The translations under genes and the position numbers were made by a program. The notes below the pieces were generated by a model. It was given only the letters and a program-made list of their open reading frames with translations, did no database searches and had not been told where the DNA came from. Shown here piece after piece: positions 8,041-19,240 of a DNA stretch of 64,000 nt (position 1 is the stretch's first letter; each line of letters begins with the position of its first letter). Location: NCBI GenBank assembly GCA_032358255.1, contig JAULBX010000002.1:434001-498000 (forward strand), in the 5' to 3' direction. This stretch comes from Heterotrichella gracilis (taxonomy: Eukaryota; Sar; Xanthophyceae; Tribonematales; Xanthonemataceae).

Positions 8041-8421
8041 CTATGCGCCTATCAATTTTTTATAATCTTCAACGCTTAATAATTCGTTTACTTCAGCGGG
8101 ATTGGTAAATTTGATTTTTATCATCCAGCCTTTTCCGTAAGGATCGCTGTTTACACTTTCAGGAGCAGAATCAATATCCTTATTAACTTCCAAAACTTCG
8201 CCTGTTAAAGGCATAAAAAGATCACTCACTGTTTTTACCGCTTCTACCGTTCCAAAAACTGCTTCTTTATCCACAGTTTCACCAAGGGTATTTACATCTA
8301 CATAAACGATATCACCTAACTCGCGTTGGGCAAAATCTGTAATTCCTATTGTAGCTTCGCTACCGTTTATTTTTACCCACTCGTGGTCTTTTGTGTATTT
8401 TACGTCTGCTGGAAAATTCAT
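8041..8421 (-). CDS. gcvH: glycine cleavage system H protein
   Basis: 126 residues from ATG 8421; the upstream in-frame codons overlap the promoter and are not conserved. The family N terminus [16 protein letters not shown] is present, and the lipoyl-accepting lysine is K63 in [13 protein letters not shown]. The protein shuttles the methylamine group between the P, T and L proteins of the cytoplasmic glycine cleavage complex, whose other genes are not here. It lies downstream of sprA but has its own promoter box. Confidence 0.95.
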   Translation of the reverse strand: MNFPADVKYTKDHEWVKINGSEATIGITDFAQRELGDIVYVDVNTLGETVDKEAVFGTVEAVKTVSDLFMPLTGEVLEVNKDIDSAPESVNSDPYGKGWMIKIKFTNPAEVNELLSVEDYKKLIGA

Positions 8422-8440
8422 ATTTGATTTTTTTGAATTA

Positions 8441-8470
8441 CAAATGTAATTGTTTGTTTGAATTATCAAA
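8441..8470 (-). promoter_or_regulatory. gcvH promoter
   Basis: On the minus strand, TTTG (8470-8467), an 18-nt spacer and TACATTTG (8448-8441), ending 19 nt before the gcvH ATG. Confidence 0.6.
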
Positions 8471-8506
8471 TATTTTTTTGCCTAAAGTTGATATTTATTC
8501 TCAAGC

Positions 8507-11500
8507 CTATTGGAAATTGATCCTTAAGCTAAAGCCACCTGTGGCATTGGCCGTTGGGAAGGAAGCCGATGTTTGAGGCTTGGTCTTGATCCAGTCGTAA
8601 AAGAGCCTTAAATTAATATTTTGTGTTAACTGATAATCGGCTGACGAACGAAGGGTAATAATATCTGTACCGCCTGTTGGAATACTGATACCATCAGATA
8701 CCCTGCGGATGATAGAAAGGTTTTTACGGTAACTTACGTCTACCTTGATCAATAAATTGCTTTCTAAAACCTTGCCCTGGATCTGTATACCCTTGATCTT
8801 TAATTTAGGATACATATAACCTAAACCAACAATATATTCCTGTCCTTTTGTTTCAATAATTTGGGGGCCTGTAATATTTAAGCTGGTTGTTTTATCACGC
8901 TTGGTCTCAACGTTGGCACTCCAACCTTGTTTCACAAATTGAAAATCAAATTTCACCAGTGGCGCAAAAGCTTCAGTAATTGTTATGGCATTAATATTAT
9001 AGTAAGGCACAAAGTTAGAAGTTAGCTGCGTATTACCGGCTGCTACTGCCACAGGAGCTCTTTCGCTTTGCGTTTTACCATCCACATTAAATAATATATT
9101 GTTGGTGTATCCCGCAATATTATAGGTGCTTCTGTAACCATGGCGAACAGTAATACTACGGAAGGTTTTCTTAAACACAGATAGTTTTCCTAAACCATCC
9201 CAGTTAATGGTAAAGTTTGGCAATGGCACCGTTGGAAAAATATTTGTGGTCTTGTAATTTTTTACATTTCTGCCGGTGTAAGTTCTGTAAAACGCACCAA
9301 GAAGAACGTCTTGCTGGTTATCCTGATAGCCATCAACATAACTTACAGTATTACCCTGTATGTTTGTATAAGTATACGAACCAGTAGAATTCGGATTGGC
9401 AGAGCCTAATTCATTAGCCACATTTCTTCTTTCCAATAAAAATTCATCAAACAAGCTTGAATTAACGCCTGTGCCTTTATCTTTAAATCCACGGAAGAAC
9501 GTAAATGTTGAAATATTAAAATTACCCGTTTCGTTTCTGCTCACATGAAAATCAAACTTATCTGATATCGAATCATAAAGCATGTATTCGCTAATACTCT
9601 TTGATTTTGTGTAATTACCGTTTAATTCAATTTTTAAACTTCCGTGTGGTTCAACACTTGATCTGTACGTATAGGTAGTGTTTTTAGATTCAACATAAGG
9701 GGTTGTCTGCTGTGGTAATTTTGAGAGCCAATTATTGGCGGCGCTATTTTCCCTAATTTGAGGGTCATGCAAACCGGTTGTAAATAAAAATCCGGGCGCC
9801 TGATTGTTTGCAAAATCCATACCCATATACTGAGAACTTGGTAAGAAATTTGACATTGCCTGACCATTTTGTTCCTGAAAACTAAGAGAGACATTTTTGA
9901 TCATCATAATACCTCTCGCTAAAAATTCACCAATGTCTTTAAAATTACTTTCTTTTTCTTTCTTCTTAAGCGAGTCGCCGGCAGCTACAGCAGTACTGGT
10001 ACTTGTTGCACCTTTACCAGGCTTAGCAAGATCGGTAGGTTTTTTCTGATTTGTGTTTAAACGCTTAAAATATGGAATCTTATTATATAATTGTATTAGA
10101 TTAAAGTTACCTGTAATATTATGCGTGTTGGTATTTTGAATGGTATTACCAATTTTATCATCGGCGGCAAAAGGACGACGTTGCCATGTGTAGGTACCAC
10201 CATATTTATAGGTGACCGTTGTAAAATCTAAAAGCGGAATCTTATTAAGTGGCACATTTACATTCACATTATTTTGTTGACGATAAATAGTGTTCTCTCC
10301 AAATTTTCCAACGAGATTGTTAGTATGAGAAGCTGTATCTATTTTTCCATTCATGAATGTATTTACAATATCATCGCGGTGTGCTTTATCTTCTTTAAAT
10401 ACTTCACCATACTGTTCTAAGATACGGCCTTCGTTATTGGCCGTAAAATCAAACTTAATTGCTTTACTAAGATCCCAACGTAAATTATAGGCTCGGTTGA
10501 TGAGGAAATTTTTATTGATCAAAGTTGGATTCTCAAAAACGTTAGCTCCCGCATAAAAACTTGTAATATCACGATTTTTAAGTGCCGCGTAAGATCGGTT
10601 AAGATCAACTGATGTTCCGAAACTATTTGGCAGCAACTGTAAATTAAAATCTTTTATTAAAGCAAACCATTTGTTTTGGAAGACCTTCATTTTACTAAAT
10701 GGTTTGATCGTATAAGGATTTGATAAATTAAAAGCGTACTGTAAATTTCCGCGATACTGCCTGGTAATATTATATTCAACGTTTACATTTCGTTTAAATA
10801 ATTCTGTGTAAGCGTACGTTGCAGAAAAATTACTAATATCCCAAGGCATTGGTTTAGCGCCTTTACGCTTAAAGCCATCTATTCTAACATTGGTAAGGTT
10901 AAATCCTTTTCGCTCAGTAAAATCGAGCACCTGCTTTTTAATTTCAGATTTTTGTTCATCCGTAATATATTCACTGTTGTTAAAGTCGGTCATTTTAACA
11001 TCCGGATCGATTGGATTAAACAATGGTGTTACAATTGTTTGTCCATAATTATAAAATACCGGTAATGTTATTTTCCATTTATTCGGGAAGAATTTTCCGG
11101 CGTTAATAGAGCTACTCATATCCCAGTTAAAATTCGTTTCCCTGCTACGCTCATTTATTTTTTGTTCTACCCCGCCCCAATATGGTGTTTTGTATGTACC
11201 CGCTAACGAAACCATACCAAGGTCTGCCAACTTAGCTTGCACCTGGCCTGTAGTTGCCCAACCACCTTTATTAATAAATTCGGTTAAACGTAATTCGTTT
11301 ACCCACACCTCAACACAATGCGCCAGATTATCAGTACCCTTTGCGTTTTTTATACCAACCATTACACTTTTTATGGTACCTAAATTTGGATTACCAACTA
11401 CTGAAATTTTGTAGCCGCCAAAATCTTTTGTGAAGGGTTGTGACAATTGATTTAAATTACTGAAGTAACCCAACTTTTCATTTCTTAAACGTTTTACTTC

Positions 11501-14500
11501 ACTAATATCACTAAACTTAAAATTAATTTCATTTTCTTGCGGCCACACAATATAACGGTCGTCAACATTATTTGGATCGTAAACACCTTTATTTGTAAGT
11601 TTTAATGGCACTTCGTACTCATAAAAGTTATTATTGTAATCGGTACCAACTCTAAAAAATAAAGTAAGATCACCATCGTTCAATGGAATGTCATTTAATC
11701 TTTCGGCATGCACATTCATTTTAATATTGTTGAACATACGTGTATCCAGATCAACATTTTTAAATACTGCTCTGCTATCGCCATCTTTTAAATTACAAAC
11801 ACGCATTTGCAAAGCCTGCTCATTTTGTAAAACTAAATTTGTGGTTTGCACATTTTGCTGTTGTTGAATATCCGGTGGTAAAACATAATTTACAGGCACC
11901 TTGTTACCATTCTCTTGTAAACTCACAGCAGAAACGTCGAAAGTGGTAGAGTTATCATCATTAGCAATATACTCACCGGTTTGTTTAAGATCGTAAGCAT
12001 AACGTCTCCAATCTGCACGCACTAATTCAAAACGCGCTAAACGCACTAACACCGGTCTGTCAAAACCTTTCATGTACACACGCATAAAACGAATGGAGTT
12101 AAAACCTTCTATGCCACCAACAACTGATTCGAACTGAGTAATAGGAATTTTAAATTGATACCATTTTACACTTTTATTAATGCCGCCAAAATCAGCAGTA
12201 CCCGTAAATTGATCCACAATAAAATTTGTGCCAACAGACGCCGGATTAATATCGTTAGGAGAAATTTTTACATGGTACTGATAATAATTCTCAGTTTCAC
12301 TAAGGGTATTGTCTTTATTTACGTCCTCGATATTAGGTAAGATCGATGGTCCTGAGGTATTATAACCCTCACCATTTAAACTTTTATATTGTGCTTCTGT
12401 TGGTGCATTGCCTTCTGAATTATTATATTTTGCATATCTCCTTAGAGTATTTGCTTGTATTGAAGGATCGCCATCATAATCATCACCCCTGTGAAAATGG
12501 TATCTATCGGTTGAAGGGTCGCTATTAAAAGCATCTTTAACAGACTGGTTAAAAGGGCCTGCATTCATGTCAGCAATGGCGCTTCTAAAACGGTAGCGTT
12601 CGTAACTATCACTTAAACCATCATAACCAACATCCTGAAACTCACGATCAGCTTCGTCTTGTGAAAATGCATTTACCGTTGGTGGGATCAAGGGAACGTT
12701 TGCAACATTATTAGAATCTACAGGCAGGTTTTTTGAAAAATCGGATACGCCGGGAATACCGTTTTCATAAACCATCCTTCCATCTTTTACAATATCTTCG
12801 GAAATATTTCCAATATTAATATACATATCGCCAGACGGCAATTTTGTTTTATCAAACCGCGAATCGGTAGCGGCATCGTAATCCTCATTAAAAGGGTCCA
12901 TCATCCAAAATTGGATATACTCTACGTTAGCTGCCTGAAAATCATTGGTCTCTAGCCTGCGCATTATACCACCCCAGCGGTTTTGCGGATTCTTTAAACT
13001 ACCATCAGTATTGATACCCGCAGAAACGGAGGTCGGATTTACATCGTAATTATACGGACCGCGTTCGCTTGGATAAAAACCAAGATCTAACACCGGTAAT
13101 ACAACCTGCTGACCGTTAGGAGGTGTTTTGCCTGGAAATAATTCGGTCTCAAAAACCTGGCGCCACATGTTATTTGAGAAAACATTGTTGTTGTAAAAAC
13201 TTGGTGTTGTTCCACTTTGAGAACGCGTGTACATATTATCAATAGTATACCAGTTAAAAAGCGCACGGTTCAATCCCGTTGATGTTGTATTGGATGTAAC
13301 CGATTCGGGAAATAAACTTGGAATGCCTTGCGGAATACTCGCCAAATACCAGCCCTGCGGATTTCTAACATCAATTAATGAAATAGACCCTTCGAAATCA
13401 TCTATATAAGAGTTACCGCTTTTACCAATTGCTTTTGCGTTACCCGGAAATAATTTTGCGATCTCACCACGCGTTGAAATGGTACTCATTTCTTTGGTAC
13501 TGTAAAACGGCAATTTATCTAACGCACGGGTTAAAAAAGGTGCGTCTGTTTTGTAGGTAAAATCTAAGCCCGCAACAATATTGCTTACCGGCTCATCACC
13601 AATACTTACCTTTTGGGTAATCGGTCTTTCGTTAAAACGTAATAAGGTACTTCCTAAAGTTAAATTCCTTCCGGCTTTATAATCTAAACGTGTACCCATT
13701 AAACTTTTTTGCTGCACATTAAAAAGCGAGTTACTTTCTAACGAAACTTTTACTTGTGCGCCTGAATTTAAAATTCCCTCGTTAATGATCTTTACGCGTC
13801 CTAAAGTGTAATCAACCGTGTAATCAGTATTCTCAACCAAAGCTACACCGTTAGCTGTAACAACAACAGCGCCTTGCGGAATATTTAATGCATTCAAAGC
13901 GATCTCAGAACCCGAAGACGATTTATAAGTTCCTTTAATTTTGTAACGGTTCTTATTCTGAATAAATGAAGCTGCAGTTTTTGTAGAGTCATACAACTCT
14001 GTAAAAATATATTTATTAGCCGCAGGAAAATCGTTTGCCTGGTCGAACTTTTTCGCGAGACTACGTCCAAAAGGTTCAACAGTTGGAAAATAAACACGAC
14101 CGTTAGTTGCAAGAATTGTGTAGCCTGTAATAAAATCAAAAACGCCATCAGAGACTTTATCACCATTAACGCTTAACCTATCACAATTTAAAACCCGGAT
14201 CAATTGTTGACCATTGATAGCGCCAAATGGAAGGTAAGGCACATCAACACCTGTTTCAATATTATTGTAGTATACATCTAATTTAAAATCCTGTGGATTT
14301 AAATTATAAGCACCTAAAGCATAAACGTTCTTCATCATTAACTGCCACATCGGATGTCTAATACTAACGTTATTACTTTTCAATAATTTACAGATCAACA
14401 AAGCACTGTTGTCGGGCACCTGATCGCTGAACTCACCAACCTGGTATGTTTTACCACCATAAGTATATTGATATGAAACTGCTAACGATTGCTCATTACT

Positions 14501-15982
14501 TAATTGCTGGTTCAATGAAATAAAACCTGTACGCGGATTGAAAAAATATTCTGTTTGATTTAAGCGACGTGCATTCTGAATAACATTATAATCACGTGAA
14601 GCATCCATATACGCCGCACCCGAATTGTAAGGGTTGGTTGCAAACGAAGTAGTTGGTAACGCAGAAACGCTGCTCAAAAGCCTGTCCTTTAAAAGACCGT
14701 TTACAGTATTCGTCAATATTGAATACAAACTGTTAGCCCCGTTCTTTGGGTTTACATCGGCACTATCCGAAATTGCCAAACCAAATGGCACAATAACAGA
14801 TCCCGATTTGTATGCTGATAATCCCGTAAATACATGGGCCGAGTCTTCACCAAGATCTTCAAAGGCCACAACGTTACGTGTTTGTTCTGCTGTACCGTTA
14901 ATATTTAAAACATAAACCTCAACTTTTGTAATTACAATTGGTGTATTTACAACAGGTAACGTTCCCATCCAGGCATCGTAATTATCTCTGAAATAATGGC
15001 CTAAGAAATAGTGTTTGTTTTGTTCGTAGTTATCGCCGTTTAGAAAAAAGTTTTGCGTTTGCGCACCACCCTGAACATTTACCTCTTGTTTTTTACCACG
15101 TTGTTGCGAGAAAACAGTGGTTGCAGTTAACTTACCAAATTGCAATTGTGTTTTTAAACCAAATAAAGTTTGGCTACCGGAAATTAAAGTACTGTTTAGC
15201 GGAAGCGTTACGTTACCCGCTTCAATTTTTTTAATGATCTCATCTTCGTAACCGGTATAATCCAGTTTCACTTGATTTTCCCAATCAAAAGAAGCTTCAG
15301 TATTATAGTTGGTAGTTACTTTTAATTTATCTCCAATTTTACCAATAAGGTTTAACTGGATGCGCATATTAAAATCGAAGTTGGTAATTTTTTGTTGCTT
15401 TTGTGGAATTGCAGGATTGAAATTTTTATTTCTGTTCAACCCAAAAATTAATTCGGCTGTACCTGTTGGTTTTATATCAACTGTATTACCGCCAAAGATA
15501 CGATCGAACAATTCGCTATTAACCTGCAATTTTGGGATCATCCCTTTGCGCGGCTTCTCGTTAAGATCATCTGCAGCCACTCTTGAGCGCCAGTAATCAC
15601 GCATCGATTTTTTGAATTGATAATCCTGATACTCCTTCATGCTCATGTAAGTTTCAGGACGGTAATCCATATCACCGATCTTTTGTTTTACATCATACGT
15701 TCCGGTTTTTGGATTGTACTCAATATCGCTTTTTATGTTCTCAGGATTTTCTAAATACAATTTTGACTTTGGATCATACAATGGTGGTTTGCCATTGTTA
15801 TCCTTAAAATCATAATTCAGTTCTGTTTCGGGAGTATCGGTTGGAAGAACATTTTTTGATGGCAAATGTTCGAAAACATCAGAGCTTACAATTTTATTTG
15901 AATTGGACTTTGTAACAACAGCTAACAAACAAGCTGTTGCGCTGGTTACTACTACAAAATTTATAAGTCCGCTTGCTCTCAC
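8507..15982 (-). CDS. sprA: cell-surface protein SprA, type IX secretion translocon
   Basis: 2491 residues, in the size range of Flavobacterium SprA, the giant outer-membrane beta-barrel through which type IX secretion (T9SS) clients leave the periplasm. The N terminus has a hydrophobic export segment (about residues 7-24), and most of the protein alternates aromatic/hydrophobic beta strands, ending in the strand-like FSLRINFQ. It sits 12 nt after ruvA and upstream of gcvH, as seen around sprA in other Bacteroidota (family knowledge). The start is GTG at 15982. A type IX client lies at 25.8 kb. Identification rests on length, segment similarity and context. Confidence 0.93.
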   Translation of the reverse strand: MRASGLINFVVVTSATACLLAVVTKSNSNKIVSSDVFEHLPSKNVLPTDTPETELNYDFKDNNGKPPLYDPKSKLYLENPENIKSDIEYNPKTGTYDVKQKIGDMDYRPETYMSMKEYQDYQFKKSMRDYWRSRVAADDLNEKPRKGMIPKLQVNSELFDRIFGGNTVDIKPTGTAELIFGLNRNKNFNPAIPQKQQKITNFDFNMRIQLNLIGKIGDKLKVTTNYNTEASFDWENQVKLDYTGYEDEIIKKIEAGNVTLPLNSTLISGSQTLFGLKTQLQFGKLTATTVFSQQRGKKQEVNVQGGAQTQNFFLNGDNYEQNKHYFLGHYFRDNYDAWMGTLPVVNTPIVITKVEVYVLNINGTAEQTRNVVAFEDLGEDSAHVFTGLSAYKSGSVIVPFGLAISDSADVNPKNGANSLYSILTNTVNGLLKDRLLSSVSALPTTSFATNPYNSGAAYMDASRDYNVIQNARRLNQTEYFFNPRTGFISLNQQLSNEQSLAVSYQYTYGGKTYQVGEFSDQVPDNSALLICKLLKSNNVSIRHPMWQLMMKNVYALGAYNLNPQDFKLDVYYNNIETGVDVPYLPFGAINGQQLIRVLNCDRLSVNGDKVSDGVFDFITGYTILATNGRVYFPTVEPFGRSLAKKFDQANDFPAANKYIFTELYDSTKTAASFIQNKNRYKIKGTYKSSSGSEIALNALNIPQGAVVVTANGVALVENTDYTVDYTLGRVKIINEGILNSGAQVKVSLESNSLFNVQQKSLMGTRLDYKAGRNLTLGSTLLRFNERPITQKVSIGDEPVSNIVAGLDFTYKTDAPFLTRALDKLPFYSTKEMSTISTRGEIAKLFPGNAKAIGKSGNSYIDDFEGSISLIDVRNPQGWYLASIPQGIPSLFPESVTSNTTSTGLNRALFNWYTIDNMYTRSQSGTTPSFYNNNVFSNNMWRQVFETELFPGKTPPNGQQVVLPVLDLGFYPSERGPYNYDVNPTSVSAGINTDGSLKNPQNRWGGIMRRLETNDFQAANVEYIQFWMMDPFNEDYDAATDSRFDKTKLPSGDMYINIGNISEDIVKDGRMVYENGIPGVSDFSKNLPVDSNNVANVPLIPPTVNAFSQDEADREFQDVGYDGLSDSYERYRFRSAIADMNAGPFNQSVKDAFNSDPSTDRYHFHRGDDYDGDPSIQANTLRRYAKYNNSEGNAPTEAQYKSLNGEGYNTSGPSILPNIEDVNKDNTLSETENYYQYHVKISPNDINPASVGTNFIVDQFTGTADFGGINKSVKWYQFKIPITQFESVVGGIEGFNSIRFMRVYMKGFDRPVLVRLARFELVRADWRRYAYDLKQTGEYIANDDNSTTFDVSAVSLQENGNKVPVNYVLPPDIQQQQNVQTTNLVLQNEQALQMRVCNLKDGDSRAVFKNVDLDTRMFNNIKMNVHAERLNDIPLNDGDLTLFFRVGTDYNNNFYEYEVPLKLTNKGVYDPNNVDDRYIVWPQENEINFKFSDISEVKRLRNEKLGYFSNLNQLSQPFTKDFGGYKISVVGNPNLGTIKSVMVGIKNAKGTDNLAHCVEVWVNELRLTEFINKGGWATTGQVQAKLADLGMVSLAGTYKTPYWGGVEQKINERSRETNFNWDMSSSINAGKFFPNKWKITLPVFYNYGQTIVTPLFNPIDPDVKMTDFNNSEYITDEQKSEIKKQVLDFTERKGFNLTNVRIDGFKRKGAKPMPWDISNFSATYAYTELFKRNVNVEYNITRQYRGNLQYAFNLSNPYTIKPFSKMKVFQNKWFALIKDFNLQLLPNSFGTSVDLNRSYAALKNRDITSFYAGANVFENPTLINKNFLINRAYNLRWDLSKAIKFDFTANNEGRILEQYGEVFKEDKAHRDDIVNTFMNGKIDTASHTNNLVGKFGENTIYRQQNNVNVNVPLNKIPLLDFTTVTYKYGGTYTWQRRPFAADDKIGNTIQNTNTHNITGNFNLIQLYNKIPYFKRLNTNQKKPTDLAKPGKGATSTSTAVAAGDSLKKKEKESNFKDIGEFLARGIMMIKNVSLSFQEQNGQAMSNFLPSSQYMGMDFANNQAPGFLFTTGLHDPQIRENSAANNWLSKLPQQTTPYVESKNTTYTYRSSVEPHGSLKIELNGNYTKSKSISEYMLYDSISDKFDFHVSRNETGNFNISTFTFFRGFKDKGTGVNSSLFDEFLLERRNVANELGSANPNSTGSYTYTNIQGNTVSYVDGYQDNQQDVLLGAFYRTYTGRNVKNYKTTNIFPTVPLPNFTINWDGLGKLSVFKKTFRSITVRHGYRSTYNIAGYTNNILFNVDGKTQSERAPVAVAAGNTQLTSNFVPYYNINAITITEAFAPLVKFDFQFVKQGWSANVETKRDKTTSLNITGPQIIETKGQEYIVGLGYMYPKLKIKGIQIQGKVLESNLLIKVDVSYRKNLSIIRRVSDGISIPTGGTDIITLRSSADYQLTQNINLRLFYDWIKTKPQTSASFPTANATGGFSLRINFQ

Positions 15983-15994
15983 AAAAAGATGTAC

Positions 15995-16594
15995 CTAAAA
16001 GTTTTTTAACGCTGATTTAATTAATATTTCCACATTATCGGTACCTATGCCCTGCTGTTTTATTGCTTTTTCAAGCGCTTTTTCGGCTGAAGCCTTAGGA
16101 AAACCTAATGTAACCAGAGCCAATAACGCCTCGTCTTTATTTTTATTGTACGAGGTTGTTAAAATCTGCGAAATACCTCCTTCATGTTTGCCCATCTTGC
16201 CTTTAAGGTCAACAACAATGCGCTGTGCGGTCTTATCGCCGATTCCTTTTATACTTTTTAGCATGCTAACATTTGCAGTATTTATAGCGCCTGCAATTTC
16301 TGCCGGAGAAAGGCTGGAAAGCATAAGCAGCGCGCTTCCGCCGCCTACGCCACTAACTGAAATAAGTTTTCTGAATAATTCGCGCTCATCCTCTTCGGCA
16401 AAACCATAAAAACGGGGATTATCATCGCGTATATAAACGCTTTCTATAAATAACTGAGCCTCTGTTTGTTGGCTCAATTTTGAATATGTATTTAAAGAAA
16501 CTAAAAGGCCATAACCTACCCCATTTGCCTCAATAATAATATTGGCCGGGTTTCTGTACGTAATTTGTCCTTTTACATAATTTATTAACGACAT
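15995..16594 (-). CDS. ruvA: Holliday junction branch-migration protein RuvA
   Basis: 199 residues, the usual length. The N-terminal OB fold begins MSLINYVKGQI. Helix-hairpin-helix DNA-binding motifs are visible at FRKLISVSGVGGGSALLML and MLKSIKGIGDKTAQRIVVDL, and a C-terminal domain (about 145-199) would contact RuvB. It binds four-way junctions and recruits the RuvB motor in recombination repair. It sits 9 nt after the malic enzyme gene and 12 nt before sprA, so the three are probably cotranscribed. Confidence 0.95.
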   Translation of the reverse strand: MSLINYVKGQITYRNPANIIIEANGVGYGLLVSLNTYSKLSQQTEAQLFIESVYIRDDNPRFYGFAEEDERELFRKLISVSGVGGGSALLMLSSLSPAEIAGAINTANVSMLKSIKGIGDKTAQRIVVDLKGKMGKHEGGISQILTTSYNKNKDEALLALVTLGFPKASAEKALEKAIKQQGIGTDNVEILIKSALKNF

Positions 16595-16603
16595 AGCTTT
16601 TCT

Positions 16604-18874
16604 TTACTTTCTTTTTTGAGCGTCAACCACAGCTATAACTATCATATTTACAATTTCGCGCACGCTGCTACCTAACTGCAACACATGCACGGGCTTGTTC
16701 AATCCCATTAACACGGGGCCAATTGCTTCGGCACCGCCTAATTCCTGCAATAATTTGTAAGCAATATTTCCTGCTGCAAGATTTGGAAAGATAAATGTAT
16801 TTACATCTTTATCTACCAAATGGCTAAAAGGAAATTGCTCTTTTAATAAATTATTGTTTGAAGCAAAATTAGCCTGGATGTCGCCATCCACGATCATTCC
16901 CGGATAATTTTTATGTAAGATCGCAGCAGCTTCACTTACTTTTTTTGGAGTTTCGCCTTCGGCAGAACCAAAATTTGTGTAAGATAATAATGCAATACGT
17001 GGGATGATATTAAATTGTTTTACGGTGTTTGCAGTAAGCACGGCAATATCCGCCAGCTCTTGTGCTGTAGGATTTGCGTTCATAGTGGTATCGGCAAAAA
17101 AGTAAGGTCCTTTTTTAGTCACCATCATGTAAAGACCGGCAACTCTGCTAACACCTGGTTGCACACCTATGATCTCTAATGCCGGTTTAATTGGCGTGCC
17201 GTATTTTTTTGTTAAACCTGAGATCATCGCATCTGCCATGCCAAGCTCAACCATCATAGCACCAAAATAATTGCGGTCGCGCATTAATTTGCGCGCATCG
17301 TATTGTGTTAAACCACGACGTTGACGCTTTTTCCAAAGCATATCGCCGTATTCGTTACGTTTATCTTCTTCAGCATTTAACCACGGATCAATGATCGGTG
17401 TATCGCCAAGATCGAGTTGATATTCTTCAATTAATTTATCAATTTTTTCTTTGTTGCCTAATAGAATTGGTTTTGCAATACCTTCATCGCGCGCAACCTG
17501 TGCGGCTTTCAGCACTTTATAATTATCTGCTTCGGTAAACACAACACGCTTAGGATTACTCTTAGCTTTGTTAGCTAGACTACGCATGAGTTTATTATCT
17601 TTTCCTAAACGGTTATCTAACTCTGCACGATAAGCATCCCAATCAGATATCGTTTTTTGTGCCACACCACTATCAATAGCAGCTTTTGCAACCGCAGAAG
17701 AAACAACAGAAATTAAACGACTATCAATTGGTTTTGGAATAATATAATCTTCTCCAAAACTTAAATTTTTAGAACCATAAGCTAAATTCACATAATCAGG
17801 AACAGGTTCTTTTGCAAGCGAAGCAATAGCAAGAGATGCAGCTAATTTCATTTCTTCGTTAATACAAGTTGCCCTAACATCCATAGCCCCTCTAAAAATA
17901 AACGGAAAACCTAATACGTTGTTAACCTGGTTAGGATGATCACTGCGGCCTGTTGCAACGATAATATCTTTGCGAGCAGCCATTGCATCTTCGTAAGAAA
18001 TTTCAGGCGTTGGATTTGCTAATGCAAACACAATACAGTTTTTTGCCATGCTCTTAACCATATCCTGGTTAAGAATATTTCCTTTTGACAAACCAACGAA
18101 TACATCGGCACCTTTAATAGCTTCGGTTAATGTATTGATCTTAGTATTTTCAGAAGCAAAAAATGATTTGTATTGATCAAGATCTGTTCTCCCTTTGTGA
18201 ATAACACCCTTGCTATCAAGCATAATGATATTCTCTTTTTTTACACCAACGGCAATGTACATTTTTGCACAAGAGTTAGCGGAAGCGCCGGCACCATTAA
18301 TAACCAGCTTAACATCTTTCATTTTTTTCTTTGAGATCTCAACAGCATTTAATAAACCAGCCGCAGAAATAATGGCTGTTCCATGCTGATCATCGTGCAT
18401 TAAAGGGATATTTAAAACTTCCTTAAGGCGACGTTCAATCTCAAAACACTCAGGTGCCTTAATATCTTCCAAATTTATTCCACCAAAGGTGGGCGCTATA
18501 TTTTTTACGGTATTTACAAATTCATCAATATTTTTTGTATCTACCTCAATATCAAATACATCTATATCTGCAAAGATCTTAAATAATAGACCTTTTCCTT
18601 CCATAACGGGCTTTGAAGCAAGGGCTCCAATATCGCCAAGGCCAAGTACCGCTGTACCATTAGAGATAACAGCAACAAGGTTACCTTTTGCTGTGTATTT
18701 ATAAGCGTCTTCAGGATTTTTTTCGATCTCTAAACATGGCTCAGCAACCCCCGGAGAGTAGGCCAGAGTAAGGTCGCGCTGGGTACTGTAAGGTTTAGTT
18801 GGAATCACCTCAATTTTGCCGGGACGGCCTTGAGAGTGGTAATCTAAAGCATCTTCTTTTCTAAATTTTGCCAT
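16604..18874 (-). CDS. maeB: NADP-dependent malic enzyme with C-terminal phosphotransacetylase-like domain
   Basis: 756 residues from ATG 18874; the 18 extra in-frame upstream codons do not resemble the family start [14 protein letters not shown]. Three parts are present: the malic enzyme catalytic domain (about 1-150, with [10 protein letters not shown]), the NAD(P)-binding domain (about 150-400, with the lysine/aspartate region [19 protein letters not shown] just before it), and a PTA/PTB domain (about 420-756), usually a regulatory module in MaeB-type enzymes. It decarboxylates malate to pyruvate. NADP preference is inferred from the MaeB architecture. Confidence 0.92.
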   Translation of the reverse strand: MAKFRKEDALDYHSQGRPGKIEVIPTKPYSTQRDLTLAYSPGVAEPCLEIEKNPEDAYKYTAKGNLVAVISNGTAVLGLGDIGALASKPVMEGKGLLFKIFADIDVFDIEVDTKNIDEFVNTVKNIAPTFGGINLEDIKAPECFEIERRLKEVLNIPLMHDDQHGTAIISAAGLLNAVEISKKKMKDVKLVINGAGASANSCAKMYIAVGVKKENIIMLDSKGVIHKGRTDLDQYKSFFASENTKINTLTEAIKGADVFVGLSKGNILNQDMVKSMAKNCIVFALANPTPEISYEDAMAARKDIIVATGRSDHPNQVNNVLGFPFIFRGAMDVRATCINEEMKLAASLAIASLAKEPVPDYVNLAYGSKNLSFGEDYIIPKPIDSRLISVVSSAVAKAAIDSGVAQKTISDWDAYRAELDNRLGKDNKLMRSLANKAKSNPKRVVFTEADNYKVLKAAQVARDEGIAKPILLGNKEKIDKLIEEYQLDLGDTPIIDPWLNAEEDKRNEYGDMLWKKRQRRGLTQYDARKLMRDRNYFGAMMVELGMADAMISGLTKKYGTPIKPALEIIGVQPGVSRVAGLYMMVTKKGPYFFADTTMNANPTAQELADIAVLTANTVKQFNIIPRIALLSYTNFGSAEGETPKKVSEAAAILHKNYPGMIVDGDIQANFASNNNLLKEQFPFSHLVDKDVNTFIFPNLAAGNIAYKLLQELGGAEAIGPVLMGLNKPVHVLQLGSSVREIVNMIVIAVVDAQKRK

Positions 18875-18894
18875 AGTTTTTTTATTAAGGATGA

Positions 18895-18928
18895 CGAAGA
18901 TACTAATAATATTTAACCTAAAGAACAA
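18895..18928 (-). promoter_or_regulatory. possible promoter of the malic enzyme-ruvA-sprA unit
   Basis: Minus strand TTG (18928-18926), a 23-nt spacer and TATCTTCG (18902-18895), one mismatch from consensus, 20 nt before the ATG at 18874. Confidence 0.35.
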
Positions 18929-18929
18929 C

Positions 18930-18951
18930 CAAAAAACCCTTTAAAAAGGGT
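18930..18951 (-). terminator. terminator of the sensor kinase/zinc-ribbon unit
   Basis: ACCCTTT (18936-18942) and AAAGGGT (18945-18951) pair. On the minus strand the stem is followed by a T run, separating this unit from the malic enzyme gene. Confidence 0.65.
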
Positions 18952-19018
18952 AAAATACGGCGTTTTTTGAAAAATTTTTAAAGTTAAAAACGTAGAATAA
19001 AAAATGAGTGGAAAAAAA

Positions 19019-19237
19019 TTACAGATACCGGAATTCTTTCCAGCTGTGTTTGCACTTTTCGCATTCGTAAACATCGTCTACTTCAGTATGCATGAGATGA
19101 TAATTTTCAAGGCTTCCTTCTATCAAAATTCTTTCTATCCAAAGCAACTCGGTATGCGCACATTTCGGACAATTGCCCAAAACTCTCTCGTTCATAGCCT
19201 GTCGTTCCGGAATCCATCCTTCGTTTGGCTCAGTCAT
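19019..19237 (-). CDS. small zinc-ribbon protein
   Basis: 72 residues with two CxxC knuckles, C23-P-K-C26 and C59-E-K-C62, about 32 residues apart, typical of a single zinc ribbon. No signal peptide or membrane helix. I do not recognise a named family. Its ATG is 3 nt after the stop of the sensor kinase gene and a terminator follows, so it is cotranscribed with the kinase. Whether it works with the kinase is unknown. The tight coupling and the intact cysteine pairs argue that it is a real gene. Confidence 0.75.
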   Translation of the reverse strand: MTEPNEGWIPERQAMNERVLGNCPKCAHTELLWIERILIEGSLENYHLMHTEVDDVYECEKCKHSWKEFRYL

Positions 19238-19240
19238 TTT

